Both the position numbers and the translations under genes were made by a program. 37,735 nt of DNA, from the NCBI RefSeq assembly GCF_946222835.1, contig NZ_CAMIHD010000016.1, positions 1 to 37,735 on the forward strand, written 5' to 3'. Shown piece by piece: positions 12,388 through 21,200 of the stretch; position 1 is the first letter of the stretch; each line of letters starts with the position of its first letter. The stretch comes from an uncultured Corynebacterium sp. (lineage in GTDB: Bacteria; Actinomycetota; Actinomycetes; Mycobacteriales; Mycobacteriaceae). The notes under the pieces were generated by a model that saw only the letters and a list, made by a program, of their open reading frames with translations, did not search any database and was not told the DNA's origin.

Positions 12388-15300
12388 ATGACTTCTCCTG
12401 CCAATACCCGCTTGCCCATCTCTGATGATGTGGAAGCAGTCCTGCCCGCAGCAATTAGCCGCGCACACGACTGGTTGAAGTCCACTGCGGACGAAGAAGA
12501 TAAGGCCACCGAACAGCTCGCGGACCTGCTGCGCGATGAGGACGGCGTGAAGTTCACCATGGACTTCGTCGACCGCGTCATGCGCCCAGAAGATGACAAG
12601 GTTGCCGCGCACGCGCTGAAGGATATTTCTTCCCACTATGACCCGTCATTCTTGGGCAGCATCAATGGTGCGCTCGTTGGCGCCGGTGGTTTCTTCGGCC
12701 CTATCCTGCCGAACCTGGTCATGCCGGTGGCCCGCCTATACATGCGCAAGATGGTTGGCCACCTGGTTCTGGACGCCGAATCTGATGCCCTCAACAAGAT
12801 CCTGGACAAGGCCGCCGAATCCGGTGAGCAGCTTAACCTCAACCTGCTGGGTGAGGCCGTACTCGGTGAGGAAGAGGCGAAGTCCCGCGCGGAGCGCACC
12901 CTCAAGCTCATCAAAAACCCCCGCGTGACCTACGTATCGGTTAAGGCTTCCTCCATGGTGGCCCAGCTCAATCACTGGGATATCGATGGCTCGGTAGAGC
13001 GCCTCAAGGAGCGCCTGCGTCCGCTGTACCAGGCTGCGGCCGACCGCACCGACAAGGTCTTTATCAACATGGACATGGAGGAGTACCACGACCTCCACCT
13101 GACCATCCGCCTGTTCAAGGAGCTGCTCAGCGAGCCAGAATTCCTCACCCTGGACGCTGGCATCGTGCTGCAGGCTTACCTGCCGGATACCTTTGATGCG
13201 CTCAAGGATATCGCTGACTTTGCTAAGGAGCGCGTAGCTAAGGGCGGCGGCAAGGTCAAGGTGCGCATTGTGAAGGGCGCGAACCTGTCCATGGAAAACG
13301 TGCAGAGCGAGGTCCACGATTGGCCGTTGGCTACCTACACCAACAAGCTCGACGTAGACGCTAACTACTACCGCCTACTGGATTTCATCCTGCGCGAGGA
13401 GTACGCCGGCAGCATCCGCATCGGTGTAGCAACCCACAACCTGTACACCGCCGCAATGGCCTACGAGCTGGGCAAGAAGCGCGGCGTACTACACATGATG
13501 GATTCGGAGATGCTGCAGGGCATGTCCCCAGCGCAGCAGGCAGCGGTGCGCAAGGTCTTTGACGGCCGCCAGATCCTCTATACCCCGGTTGTTCACGCAG
13601 AAGACTTCGACGTCGCCGTGTCCTACCTGGTGCGCCGCTTGGAGGAAAACTCCGCGCCGCAGAACTTCCTCTACGCACTCTTTGCCCCGGGCGAGGAGCC
13701 GCTGGCAGACCAGGAAGAGACGTTCCGTCGGGCCGTCGCCAAGCGCTGGGACACCTTCGCTGGCGCCCGTCGCACCCAGAACCGCCTTGAGGAGGACGGC
13801 CGCCAGGCACCGCGCACCGGCCGCTTTACCAACGAGGCTGATACCGACCCGGCTCTCGCCCCGAACCGTCAGTGGGCGCAGGAAGCGCTCAAGCGCAATC
13901 CGGGCGAGCACGGCATCGCGGAGGTTACCGACCCTGCCGCGGTCGAAGGTCACATCGCTCGCGCCAAGGAGCTGGGCACCGAGTGGGGCAAGCGTCCTGC
14001 CGCCGAGCGCGCCGCAGCACTAGAGGCCGTGGCGGATCAGATTGCGTCCCAGCGCGGCAAGTTCATCTCCGTGGCTGCGTATGAGGCTAATAAGACTGTT
14101 ACCCAGACCGACCCTGAGGTCTCTGAGGCGATTGACTTCTGCACCTACTACGGCCAGTCCGCACGCCTGCTGGAAGAGTCCTACTCCGAATTCACCCCGC
14201 ACACCGTCACCGTGGTGACCCCGCCGTGGAACTTCCCCATTGCCATCCCCACCGGTGGCATTGCGGCGTCCTTGGCGGCGGGCTCGGCGGTCATCGTCAA
14301 GCCTGCACCGCAAGTGGTTCACTGCGGCAAGCTCGTGGTGGAGGCCTTCCGCACCGCCCTCGAGGCCCAAGGCTTGGATCCAGATTTGGTGCAGCTGGTG
14401 CTCACTGATGAGGCCGAGGCTGGCAAGGCGCTGCTCTCCCACGATGACGTGGACAATGTCATCCTCACCGGTGCTTCCGATACCGGTGCGCTCTTCCGTT
14501 CCTGGAAGCCGAAGATGAACATTATGGCGGAAACGTCCGGCAAGAACGCGCTCATCATCACCCCTGCGGCCGACCCAGACCTGGCCATCGATGATCTCTA
14601 CAACTCCGCCTTTGGCCACTCCGGCCAGAAGTGCTCGGCGGCATCCCTGGTTATCTTCGTCGGTGCGGCTGGTAAGTCCGAGCGTCTGCGCACCCAGCTG
14701 CTGGATGCCGTCAAGACCCTTAAGCCAGGCCCGGGCTTCGATATCACCACCACTATGAATGGCCTGGCGGAAGAGCCGAGCGAGAAGCTGTTGCGTGGCC
14801 TCACCCAGCTGGAGCCGGGCGAGAAGTGGCTGCTCAAGCCGGAAAAGCTCAACCAGGAAGGCACCCTGTGGTCCCCGGGCATTCGCGATAATGTGCAGCC
14901 GGGCTCCTGGTACCACAAGAATGAGTGCTTCGGCCCCGTCCTGGGCATCATGTACGCCGACACGTTGGAAGAGGCCATTGCCTGGCAGAACGACACCGGC
15001 TATGGCCTGACTGGCGGCATTCACTCGCTTGACGACGCCGAGATTGAGTACTGGATCGACAACGTTGGGGTGGGCAACGCCTACGTCAACCGCGGCATCA
15101 CCGGTGCGATTGTCCAGCGCCAGTCCTTCGGCGGTTGGAAGAAGTCCGTCATGGGACCGGGCGCCAAGGCTGGTGGCCCGAACTACGTGGCACAGATGGG
15201 TGAGTGGGCCGATGGCGAGCTCAAGCCGCGCAACGTAGACATTGCCCCAGCTAGCCTCGCGGCGCTGCACCGCCTGCGCGATAACCTCTCTGGCAAGCTC

Positions 15301-15831
15301 ACCGAAGAGGACATCACCTGGCTGTGGCGCGCCGCGGAGCTGGACCAGGTGGCGTGGCAGGAGGAGTTTGGCCGCAACCACGACCGCACCGGTTTGGTTT
15401 CTGAGGCCAATATCTTCCGCTACCGTCCACTGCTGACCAAGCTGCGCGTGCGCGTGGGCGAAGGCTACGAGCTGCGCGAGGTTGCTCGCCAGGTGCTGGC
15501 CGCCGCAATTACCGGCACCGCCACGGAAATCTCCGCCACCCCGGAGGTTGCCACCCAGCTGCAGGACCTCGGCTTCGACGTCAAGGCCATCACCGACGAG
15601 GCTTTTGCTACCGACGTGGCCAATGACGCCTCCGCCCGCGTGCGCGCCCTGGGCACCGTGCCGGATTCCATCTACGAGGCCGCGGTGCGCTCCAACTCCG
15701 TGGTGCTGGACCAGCCCGTGCTTGCCGACGGCCGCCGTGAGCTCATGCCTTACCTGCTTGAGCAGGCAGTTTCGGTTACCATGCACCGCTTCGGCATTAT
15801 CCGCAACGTAGGTAACCTGCGTGACGAGTAA
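12388..15831 (+). CDS. putA: Bifunctional proline dehydrogenase / delta-1-pyrroline-5-carboxylate dehydrogenase
   Basis: An 1147-aa PutA that oxidises proline to glutamate in two steps (FAD, then NAD+). The proline dehydrogenase barrel spans about residues 60-440, with RIVKGANLSMENVQ and the YLVRRLEENS-type segment that ends this domain. The P5C dehydrogenase domain (about 500-980) shows TPPWNFPIAIP, Glu715 in AETSGKNA and catalytic Cys749 in GHSGQKCSAASLV. A C-terminal extension follows. Length equals corynebacterial PutA (about 1150); the N-terminal DNA-binding domain of the enterobacterial protein is absent, as expected. ATG 12388 follows AGAGGTAG. The gene has a long leader and a strong terminator, so it is probably monocistronic. 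Confidence 0.96.
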   Translation: MTSPANTRLPISDDVEAVLPAAISRAHDWLKSTADEEDKATEQLADLLRDEDGVKFTMDFVDRVMRPEDDKVAAHALKDISSHYDPSFLGSINGALVGAGGFFGPILPNLVMPVARLYMRKMVGHLVLDAESDALNKILDKAAESGEQLNLNLLGEAVLGEEEAKSRAERTLKLIKNPRVTYVSVKASSMVAQLNHWDIDGSVERLKERLRPLYQAAADRTDKVFINMDMEEYHDLHLTIRLFKELLSEPEFLTLDAGIVLQAYLPDTFDALKDIADFAKERVAKGGGKVKVRIVKGANLSMENVQSEVHDWPLATYTNKLDVDANYYRLLDFILREEYAGSIRIGVATHNLYTAAMAYELGKKRGVLHMMDSEMLQGMSPAQQAAVRKVFDGRQILYTPVVHAEDFDVAVSYLVRRLEENSAPQNFLYALFAPGEEPLADQEETFRRAVAKRWDTFAGARRTQNRLEEDGRQAPRTGRFTNEADTDPALAPNRQWAQEALKRNPGEHGIAEVTDPAAVEGHIARAKELGTEWGKRPAAERAAALEAVADQIASQRGKFISVAAYEANKTVTQTDPEVSEAIDFCTYYGQSARLLEESYSEFTPHTVTVVTPPWNFPIAIPTGGIAASLAAGSAVIVKPAPQVVHCGKLVVEAFRTALEAQGLDPDLVQLVLTDEAEAGKALLSHDDVDNVILTGASDTGALFRSWKPKMNIMAETSGKNALIITPAADPDLAIDDLYNSAFGHSGQKCSAASLVIFVGAAGKSERLRTQLLDAVKTLKPGPGFDITTTMNGLAEEPSEKLLRGLTQLEPGEKWLLKPEKLNQEGTLWSPGIRDNVQPGSWYHKNECFGPVLGIMYADTLEEAIAWQNDTGYGLTGGIHSLDDAEIEYWIDNVGVGNAYVNRGITGAIVQRQSFGGWKKSVMGPGAKAGGPNYVAQMGEWADGELKPRNVDIAPASLAALHRLRDNLSGKLTEEDITWLWRAAELDQVAWQEEFGRNHDRTGLVSEANIFRYRPLLTKLRVRVGEGYELREVARQVLAAAITGTATEISATPEVATQLQDLGFDVKAITDEAFATDVANDASARVRALGTVPDSIYEAAVRSNSVVLDQPVLADGRRELMPYLLEQAVSVTMHRFGIIRNVGNLRDE

Positions 15832-15870
15832 TTCTCGGCCGCGTCAGCGGACGCGTTAAAGGTACTGAAG

Positions 15871-15909
15871 GGAGGTAGCGCCCCGCCCCTGGGCCGCTAC
15901 CTCCTTTTT
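15871..15909 (+). terminator. Terminator of putA
   Basis: A perfect 10-bp stem GGAGGTAGCG/CGCTACCTCC (15871-15880 / 15895-15904), 14-base loop, followed by TTTTT. Confidence 0.9.
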
Positions 15910-15936
15910 CGTATATGCGCTGCGAGTTTTATGTGG

Positions 15937-15942
15937 CATAGT
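15937..15942 (+). promoter_or_regulatory. -10 element of a probable leaderless transcript
   Basis: CATAGT, preceded by TGG, ends eight bases before ATG 15951, and no Shine-Dalgarno sequence is present. Transcription would begin at or next to the start codon. Confidence 0.4.
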
Positions 15943-15950
15943 GGTAGACA

Positions 15951-17324
15951 ATGTCTACGTCACATAATTCGTCTTCCCGCGACGAGGCCAAGCGCCCGTC
16001 TGCGCAGGAAAAAGGCAACGCAACACAGATCCAAAAGCCGGGCGAGGAAGATTCGCATACCCTCGTCGCTTATGATGACGCGCACCTTGGTGCAGAGGCT
16101 GCCAGCGAGCACCCTGCCGAGCGCGACGATAAATCCGCCGTCCTGGCCAAGGACTTCCGCACCATGGCCAAGGTCTCGGTAGTCTTCATCCTCATCGTCG
16201 CCGGCCTAGCGCTGGCCGGCTACCTGCTCAAGTTCATTTGGGTAGGCCTGCTGCCGGTCTTGCTCGCCATCCTCGTCTCCACGGTGCTCTACCCCATCAG
16301 CGCGTGGCTGCGCAGTAAGGGCTTCCCGCGCTCGCTTGCGGCGGTGAGCACCTTGCTCGGCCTCATCATTGTCTTCTGCGGCGTCTTTGCCGCCATGGCC
16401 CCGGTTGTCACCAGCCAGAGCCAAACGCTCATTGACCAAGCCGAAGACGGCATTAACCAACTGACAGAGATGGTGGAAAAGTCCCCCATCGATATCCAAA
16501 GTGACCAGCTACAGTCCGTGCTCCAGGACGTGGTCAAGTTTGCCAAGGGCCAAGCCTCCACCATCGCCACCGGCGTTATCTCTGGTTTCTCGATGGCCAG
16601 CTCCATCGTCGTGGCCGCGCTGATCATGCTCTTTGTCACCTTCTTCATCATTAAAGACGGCGACAAGTTCCTGCCGTGGCTGCGCAAGTACACCGGCAAT
16701 TCCACCGGCTGGCACGTCACTGAACTCGGTGCCCGCATCTGGAAGACCTTGTCCGGCTTCATCCAGGCGCAGGCCGCCGTGGCCATGGTGGACGCAGTCC
16801 TCATTGGCCTTGGCCTGTGGGTTCTGCAAGTTCCGCTTGCGCTCGTCATCGCTGTGGTGACGTTCTTCGCCAGCTTCATCCCGATCATCGGTGCGGTCAC
16901 CGCTGGCGCCCTCGCCGTCATCATCGCGCTGGTCTCCAATGGCCTGACCAACGCGCTGCTGGCGCTCGCACTTATCATCATCGTCCAGCAGGTGGAAGGC
17001 AATGTCCTCCAGCCGATGCTGCAGTCCAAGGCCATGGGCCTGCACGCGGCCGTTGTCCTGCTCTCCGTCACCGTCGGCTCTACCCTGGCCGGCATCGTCG
17101 GCGCCTTCCTCGCCGTCCCCGTGGCCGCAACCATCGCTGTTGTTGTGCGCTACCACGCCGAGATGGCCGCGCTGCGCTCCGGCGAAGTCGAGCCCTCCGA
17201 TATAGACATCATCACCGGCTCCAAGGACGACCCCGAAGACTTCAGCGACGTCACCTACGAACACGATGAGACTCCGCGCGACAAGGTAGAGCAGCTCTAC
17301 CAGTCCATGAGTCCGCTGAGCTAA
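15951..17324 (+). CDS. AI-2E family transporter-like membrane protein
   Basis: A 457-aa inner membrane protein of the AI-2E/PerM/YhhT family. Residues 1-70 are hydrophilic and disordered. Eight or so hydrophobic helices follow between about 75 and 400, in the family layout (two N-terminal helices, a soluble stretch near 150-200 and a C-terminal helical bundle with FASFIPIIGAVTAG and QQVEGNVLQPML). The tail is acidic. Family members export autoinducer-2 or act as Na+/H+ antiporters, but for most the substrate is unknown, so the name should not be read as function. It is flanked by terminators on both sides. Confidence 0.9.
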   Translation: MSTSHNSSSRDEAKRPSAQEKGNATQIQKPGEEDSHTLVAYDDAHLGAEAASEHPAERDDKSAVLAKDFRTMAKVSVVFILIVAGLALAGYLLKFIWVGLLPVLLAILVSTVLYPISAWLRSKGFPRSLAAVSTLLGLIIVFCGVFAAMAPVVTSQSQTLIDQAEDGINQLTEMVEKSPIDIQSDQLQSVLQDVVKFAKGQASTIATGVISGFSMASSIVVAALIMLFVTFFIIKDGDKFLPWLRKYTGNSTGWHVTELGARIWKTLSGFIQAQAAVAMVDAVLIGLGLWVLQVPLALVIAVVTFFASFIPIIGAVTAGALAVIIALVSNGLTNALLALALIIIVQQVEGNVLQPMLQSKAMGLHAAVVLLSVTVGSTLAGIVGAFLAVPVAATIAVVVRYHAEMAALRSGEVEPSDIDIITGSKDDPEDFSDVTYEHDETPRDKVEQLYQSMSPLS

Positions 17325-17343
17325 GACTCAGCCCCCACTAGCA

Positions 17344-17378
17344 GCGCGCCGGCCCTCTCCGGCGCGCTTTTAGTTTTT
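17344..17378 (+). terminator. Terminator after the AI-2E family gene
   Basis: A perfect 9-bp stem GCGCGCCGG/CCGGCGCGC (17344-17352 / 17359-17367), followed by TTTTAGTTTTT. It lies between convergent genes; there is no T-tract in the minus direction. Confidence 0.88.
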
Positions 17379-17967
17379 AGCGCAGGAAACCTAGGTCCGT
17401 AGCCGCCGAGGCGAGCTGGCGCGCACCGCGGTCCAGGACGTTGGCCCAGGTGCCCTTGGATTCCTCATTGGCGGAATCGGACACCTGCTTAAGCAGGGTG
17501 CAGGGCACATCGAAGCGCTGGCATACTGCGGCGATGGAATAGCCTTCCATGTCGCACAGCTGCGACTTCTTGGCCAGCTCGGTGCGCAGGGCGGTATCGG
17601 AGACAAACATGTCGCCCGTGGCCAGTCCGCGCACCGGAAGGCGGCCGGAGGTCTCGAGCTCGATGGCCTCTGGCAGCAGGTAGCGGTTGATATCGGTAAG
17701 CACTTCTAGCTTGAAGTCATGCTTGGTGACCTTATTGACTTCGAAGACGCCGGCCATGCCGTCGATAAGCGCGCCGGCCGTGCCAATGTTGACCACGCGA
17801 TCGGGAAGGGCGCCGTTAGCGCGGGCGTCGGCAAGAGCTTCCGTCAGCGCAATGGCCGCCGGAACCGTACCGATTCCGGTAATGAGCAGGGGTTCGCCTT
17901 CCGGAATGTGGGCGGCTTCCGCATCCACGGCGGCGACGAAAAGGGGGCGTCCGTTGAGATTCTCCAT
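17377..17967 (-). CDS. Nucleoside phosphorylase-superfamily protein (MTA/SAH nucleosidase-like)
   Basis: A 196-aa protein of the PNP/MTA-SAH nucleosidase fold, which cleaves the N-glycosidic bond of purine nucleosides. Visible motifs are ITGIGTVPAAIAL (phosphate/ribose loop), VNIGTAGAL, the ribose-binding Met-Glu in CDMEGYSIAA and the catalytic-type Asp in QVSDSAN. It is shorter than typical Mtn (about 230 aa) but contains all core motifs. Candidate substrates are 5'-methylthioadenosine, S-adenosylhomocysteine or another nucleoside. It lies 23 bases after the 327-aa gene on the same strand, so the two are probably co-transcribed. Confidence 0.82.
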   Translation of the reverse strand: MENLNGRPLFVAAVDAEAAHIPEGEPLLITGIGTVPAAIALTEALADARANGALPDRVVNIGTAGALIDGMAGVFEVNKVTKHDFKLEVLTDINRYLLPEAIELETSGRLPVRGLATGDMFVSDTALRTELAKKSQLCDMEGYSIAAVCQRFDVPCTLLKQVSDSANEESKGTWANVLDRGARQLASAATDLGFLR

Positions 17968-17990
17968 GCCTGCGAGAATACCTGCCCGCC

Positions 17991-18974
17991 CTAGTCAAAG
18001 TTCAATGTGCGGTTCTTTTGACGCAGGCGAATCGTAATGTTTTTCTGTCCGGCGCCGAGGGCAATGATTTTCCCGCTGAGCACCCGGGCGACGGCCAGGT
18101 CCTCTTCCGTCGGTGCTTCGGCCGCGACCCGCGCCGTAGGCAGCCATGCATCGTGCGGGTCTGGCGCGCCGAGGTGAATGAGCCGTTCGCGCTCCACGTC
18201 GATCCAATAGCCCTCCGTGGCCATGAAGCGATCGTGGCTCCCCTCGAAGGAATCGCGGCGCCACCCGCCCTCGGCCACGCGGAAGACAAAGGGGCAGTAG
18301 CCAAAGCGCGAAGGCACGATATAGCGCGTCTGGGGGCTGACGCGCCAATGGCCGCGCGCGGAACTCCACACCTGGCGGTATGTATCGGCCAGGCTCATAC
18401 CCAACCGCAGGCGCTGCTGCCTGTCTTCGTCCAACCCGGCACCATCTACCTGGGTGTTTAGCTCACCAAGCCGCGTGGCATCGGCCACGTACATGCCCAG
18501 CCACGCCTCCTCCGGAGTGGTGTACGGGCCGGTGATATCACGGTGAAAGGAATCCGGCACGGCCCGTTCCGCGTCCTGGGGCAGGCGCTGGCGGGCGGCA
18601 AAAGCCCATAGGCGCGGATGCCCCATGCGGTACAGCATCACCGTCGCCCGCGGCAGGTGGTCGTGCACCTGCTGGCGCGTCAGATAATCCCCCGCGCTGA
18701 TGCGCCGCAGCAGCTGCTTGGCGACGTCCCCCTCCACCTGCTGGTCCATTCCCGGCGCGACCTCCATCTCCGGCAACTGGCTCAGCAGCATCAAATCGAT
18801 AATGTCTCCCAAATCAAAGACCTTGCTCAATTCCGTCTGCGCCTCTGGGCCAAAAGCCCCGATTGCGTGGTATCCCAGCGCACCGCCCAAGCGGCGGATG
18901 AGATCCGGGGACACGCTCACTCGGTTGCGGGTCGCGTGCAATTCCGCGGCGTTGAGATTACGGTCCAGGCCCAC
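17991..18974 (-). CDS. Unrecognised 327-aa protein, first gene of the nucleosidase operon
   Basis: A soluble protein with no signal peptide or membrane segment; I do not recognise its family. The first 150 residues are mostly helical, with many Leu and Arg (for example LLSQLPEMEV and QQLLRRI-like helices). The second half is richer in aromatic residues and beta-type sequence (RYIVPSRFGYCPFVFRVAEGG, EGYWIDVERERLIHLG). The start is GTG 18974, behind AAAGGAG six bases away. It lies 23 bases upstream of the nucleosidase-like gene, which suggests a shared transcript and possibly a shared role, not proven. Confidence 0.75.
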   Translation of the reverse strand: MGLDRNLNAAELHATRNRVSVSPDLIRRLGGALGYHAIGAFGPEAQTELSKVFDLGDIIDLMLLSQLPEMEVAPGMDQQVEGDVAKQLLRRISAGDYLTRQQVHDHLPRATVMLYRMGHPRLWAFAARQRLPQDAERAVPDSFHRDITGPYTTPEEAWLGMYVADATRLGELNTQVDGAGLDEDRQQRLRLGMSLADTYRQVWSSARGHWRVSPQTRYIVPSRFGYCPFVFRVAEGGWRRDSFEGSHDRFMATEGYWIDVERERLIHLGAPDPHDAWLPTARVAAEAPTEEDLAVARVLSGKIIALGAGQKNITIRLRQKNRTLNFD

Positions 18975-19356
18975 GAGGGCTCCTTTCTCCCCCTCATCGG
19001 GGATTTAATTCTTGGTCATGCTTGGGATTAAGCCGGACATTGGTCTTTGCGTTGTAGAAGACCGACCTTTCCTGTGCGCCTTCTGAATGTTTCTTGACAA
19101 CGTGATGAGGGCGTTTTCCAAACGGCAAAACCACTATTGTGCCCTCCATAGCTTATACGGATCCATGCAGAAATGTGCCCCTTAAGCCCTACGCATTACA
19201 TTTCTCTCCTTTTGCATCCATTGAAACTACCCCTTCAGGGCATCATTCAGAAGAATTCATGCAACCCGTGCGTCTATAGTATGACGCGGATTGATTCTCA
19301 GCTTTCCGCTCTCGTTCGCATTCGTTTTCCACTCTGCGTGCATTGGAGTCCAAACC
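18975..19356. other. Divergent intergenic region, 382 bases
   Basis: This region separates the 327-aa gene from the envelope operon and holds no convincing gene. A TTGACA lies at 19094-19099 without a -10 at the right distance. A small inverted repeat CGTTT-TCC-AAACG lies at 19112-19124. The base composition is lower in GC than in its neighbours. Confidence 0.4.
19275..19280 (+). promoter_or_regulatory. -10 element of the envelope operon
   Basis: TATAGT at 19275-19280 lies about 75 bases before the TTG start of the first operon gene. No convincing -35 is seen 17 bases upstream (AGAATT). Confidence 0.4.
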
Positions 19357-20367
19357 TTGACTAATAACAACGCTTGGGGTCAACCGGAGCCCTCCTCCCC
19401 AGACCCCGGCTCCTCGGGCAGCACCCAAACCTGGGGTGCGCCCTCCCCCGCATCCCCTACGCAGGAGCCAGATCCCAAATCCACTGGCAAGGGCAAACGC
19501 CTAGCCATAATTGTGGTAGCTGTCTTGGCGGCTCTCGCCCTTGTAGGTGCCGGCGCATGGGCACTGCTAAATAATCACGATTCCACAGACGACCCAGGCT
19601 CCTCTCTTTCAGCCCCGGCTTCTACGCCTTCAGGTTCAGCGGCCTCCAAAGAGGCCTCTTCAACCGAGTCCGAAGGAGTTGCAGAAGAGAAGTCCGAAGG
19701 CAAGGACAAGAACGCTGCCGCAGCGGATGCTCCTACCAAATACGAAAAGTGCAATGACTTCGCAGATGAAAAGCTCAGCTCGTTGACTAGACCGATTAAG
19801 GAGTATTGCGATGACTCATGGCTTTTTGCCGGAGAAGACGGAACGTCAAACTTAACGTTGTTCTATTGGACCGACAATGCGTGGCACAAATACGAAACAG
19901 ATGGAAGAGCGTGGCCTTCTCATATCGGATGCTATGACCAAGACAAGCTTGAAGAAGCAGGAGCACCGCTGCCCCTTCTTGACAAAGTTGCTCTCTGCAA
20001 CGATGAAGGCGACACCGCAACGGAAGCCGAAGACACCGAAGAAGACCCAGCAGCAGACGAATTTGCATGGGCTGGCGACTGGAACGGCAAATGCGATGGT
20101 CGCTATATCCTCATCGTTGAATCCGCACTGATCGACGGGCCAGAACCATATACTGAGACCTCCCGCGTCCAGGATAAATACCCCGGTTCCAAGATCCTTT
20201 ACGGCGGGGCCTGCAGCTCTCTACGCGAAACGGTAGACGGCAAATCCGTCTACGCCATTTACTATGACGCCGGCTATAGCGTGGACAAGGTCTGTTCCCT
20301 TAAGGCGCAGTATGGCGGCAATGCTCGTTCCCTAAACGATGACGGAGACTTCTCCGATCCTTGTTAA
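19357..20367 (+). CDS. Single-pass membrane protein with Cys-rich extracytoplasmic domain
   Basis: A 336-aa protein starting at TTG 19357, with GGAG eight bases upstream; the frame is open further upstream to 19291 but that part has no ribosome binding site. Residues 1-48 are a Pro/Ser/Gly-rich cytoplasmic tail and 49-71 one transmembrane helix. Residues 72-125 are a Ser/Glu/Lys-rich linker, followed by an outside domain with several Cys, probably disulfide-bonded. The last 100 residues (RYILIVESALI...YPGSKILYGGAC...VYAIYYDAGY...ARSLND) resemble a SPOR-like fold, an impression only. The proline/acid tail plus one helix is a frequent layout in corynebacterial envelope proteins. No name assigned. 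Confidence 0.8.
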   Translation: MTNNNAWGQPEPSSPDPGSSGSTQTWGAPSPASPTQEPDPKSTGKGKRLAIIVVAVLAALALVGAGAWALLNNHDSTDDPGSSLSAPASTPSGSAASKEASSTESEGVAEEKSEGKDKNAAAADAPTKYEKCNDFADEKLSSLTRPIKEYCDDSWLFAGEDGTSNLTLFYWTDNAWHKYETDGRAWPSHIGCYDQDKLEEAGAPLPLLDKVALCNDEGDTATEAEDTEEDPAADEFAWAGDWNGKCDGRYILIVESALIDGPEPYTETSRVQDKYPGSKILYGGACSSLRETVDGKSVYAIYYDAGYSVDKVCSLKAQYGGNARSLNDDGDFSDPC

Positions 20368-20441
20368 TTCCCCTAGATTCCTCCCCTATCACTCTCTTTC
20401 CGGCATTTTCACCGCCTATTTACACCAGAAAGGACCCTGCC

Positions 20442-21200
20442 GTGGCCCATTACAATCTCTACAACTCCCTCTCCTTGGATCCTTCCGCTGAATCTTCCCA
20501 GTTAGTCGCCGATATCGACGCGAAGCTAGCTCAGTTAAGTCCGGAAAACGCAGCAGCCCGAGAAGAGCTCACCACCGCTCGTGAGATCTTCTCGGCTGAA
20601 AGTCGCCGCTCGCAGTATGACGAAGAGCTGGCAGACCCGACCGGTCCAGAGGTAGATATCGCACGCATTCGCCAAATTGCAGCTTCCCCTGCTGGAACAG
20701 CAACAGACATGTCCGCTCCCAAGCATGAGACCCCCTCCCCTGAAGCCAGTAGCACATACACCCCTGCTCCCGGATATACCGCTGCACGTACGTCACAACA
20801 CGGTTGGCCTACTCAAACCACTTCCCAGACTCCGGCTCCATCCAATAGCACTGGCTTCAGCAGCTCTAAAAAGCAGTTCACTGTTGACTTCAGCAATATG
20901 TCATTCCCGGTTGAACCTGCCCGCCAACGCTGTCAATCCATAATGTGGTGCGTGGTGTGGGGAATCCTGCTGTTGATGTGGCTCATCGCCGGTATCCGCG
21001 GCCTCTCCTTAGCCGGCACGGCCAACGATGCCACCGCAATGAGCCTGATTATGGGCTCCTCCGATCTCGAGGCAAAGACCGCAAACTTCACCGCCTCAAT
21101 GATCAAGACTGTTATCGCTACCCCACTTCTGCTTGTACTGGCAGAGTTCATTTGGTCTATCCGCAAAACCCTCGGTCTCAAGGGCGCCAATAATGCATAG
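20442..21200 (+). CDS. Membrane protein with a degenerate J-like N-terminal domain
   Basis: A 252-aa protein starting at GTG 20442 (AGAAAGGA eight bases before); the frame is open upstream to 20361, but that part overlaps the preceding stop. Residues 1-65 resemble a J domain: LYNSLSLDPSA, then LTTAREIFSAESRRSQYDEEL, which fits J-domain helices III-IV. The HPD motif needed to stimulate Hsp70 is missing. A Pro/Thr/Ser linker (85-145) precedes two membrane helices (about 167-190 and 221-242). It is the second gene of the envelope operon, 74 bases after the first, and overlaps the lipoprotein start. A scaffold role is possible; no function is known to me. Confidence 0.78.
   Translation: MAHYNLYNSLSLDPSAESSQLVADIDAKLAQLSPENAAAREELTTAREIFSAESRRSQYDEELADPTGPEVDIARIRQIAASPAGTATDMSAPKHETPSPEASSTYTPAPGYTAARTSQHGWPTQTTSQTPAPSNSTGFSSSKKQFTVDFSNMSFPVEPARQRCQSIMWCVVWGILLLMWLIAGIRGLSLAGTANDATAMSLIMGSSDLEAKTANFTASMIKTVIATPLLLVLAEFIWSIRKTLGLKGANNA

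Noticed and set aside
14020..15786. 588-codon open frame on the minus strand opposite putA
   Set aside because: It lies fully inside putA, which has all family motifs. Long antisense frames are usual in GC-rich genes with third-position bias, and the translation shows no domain.
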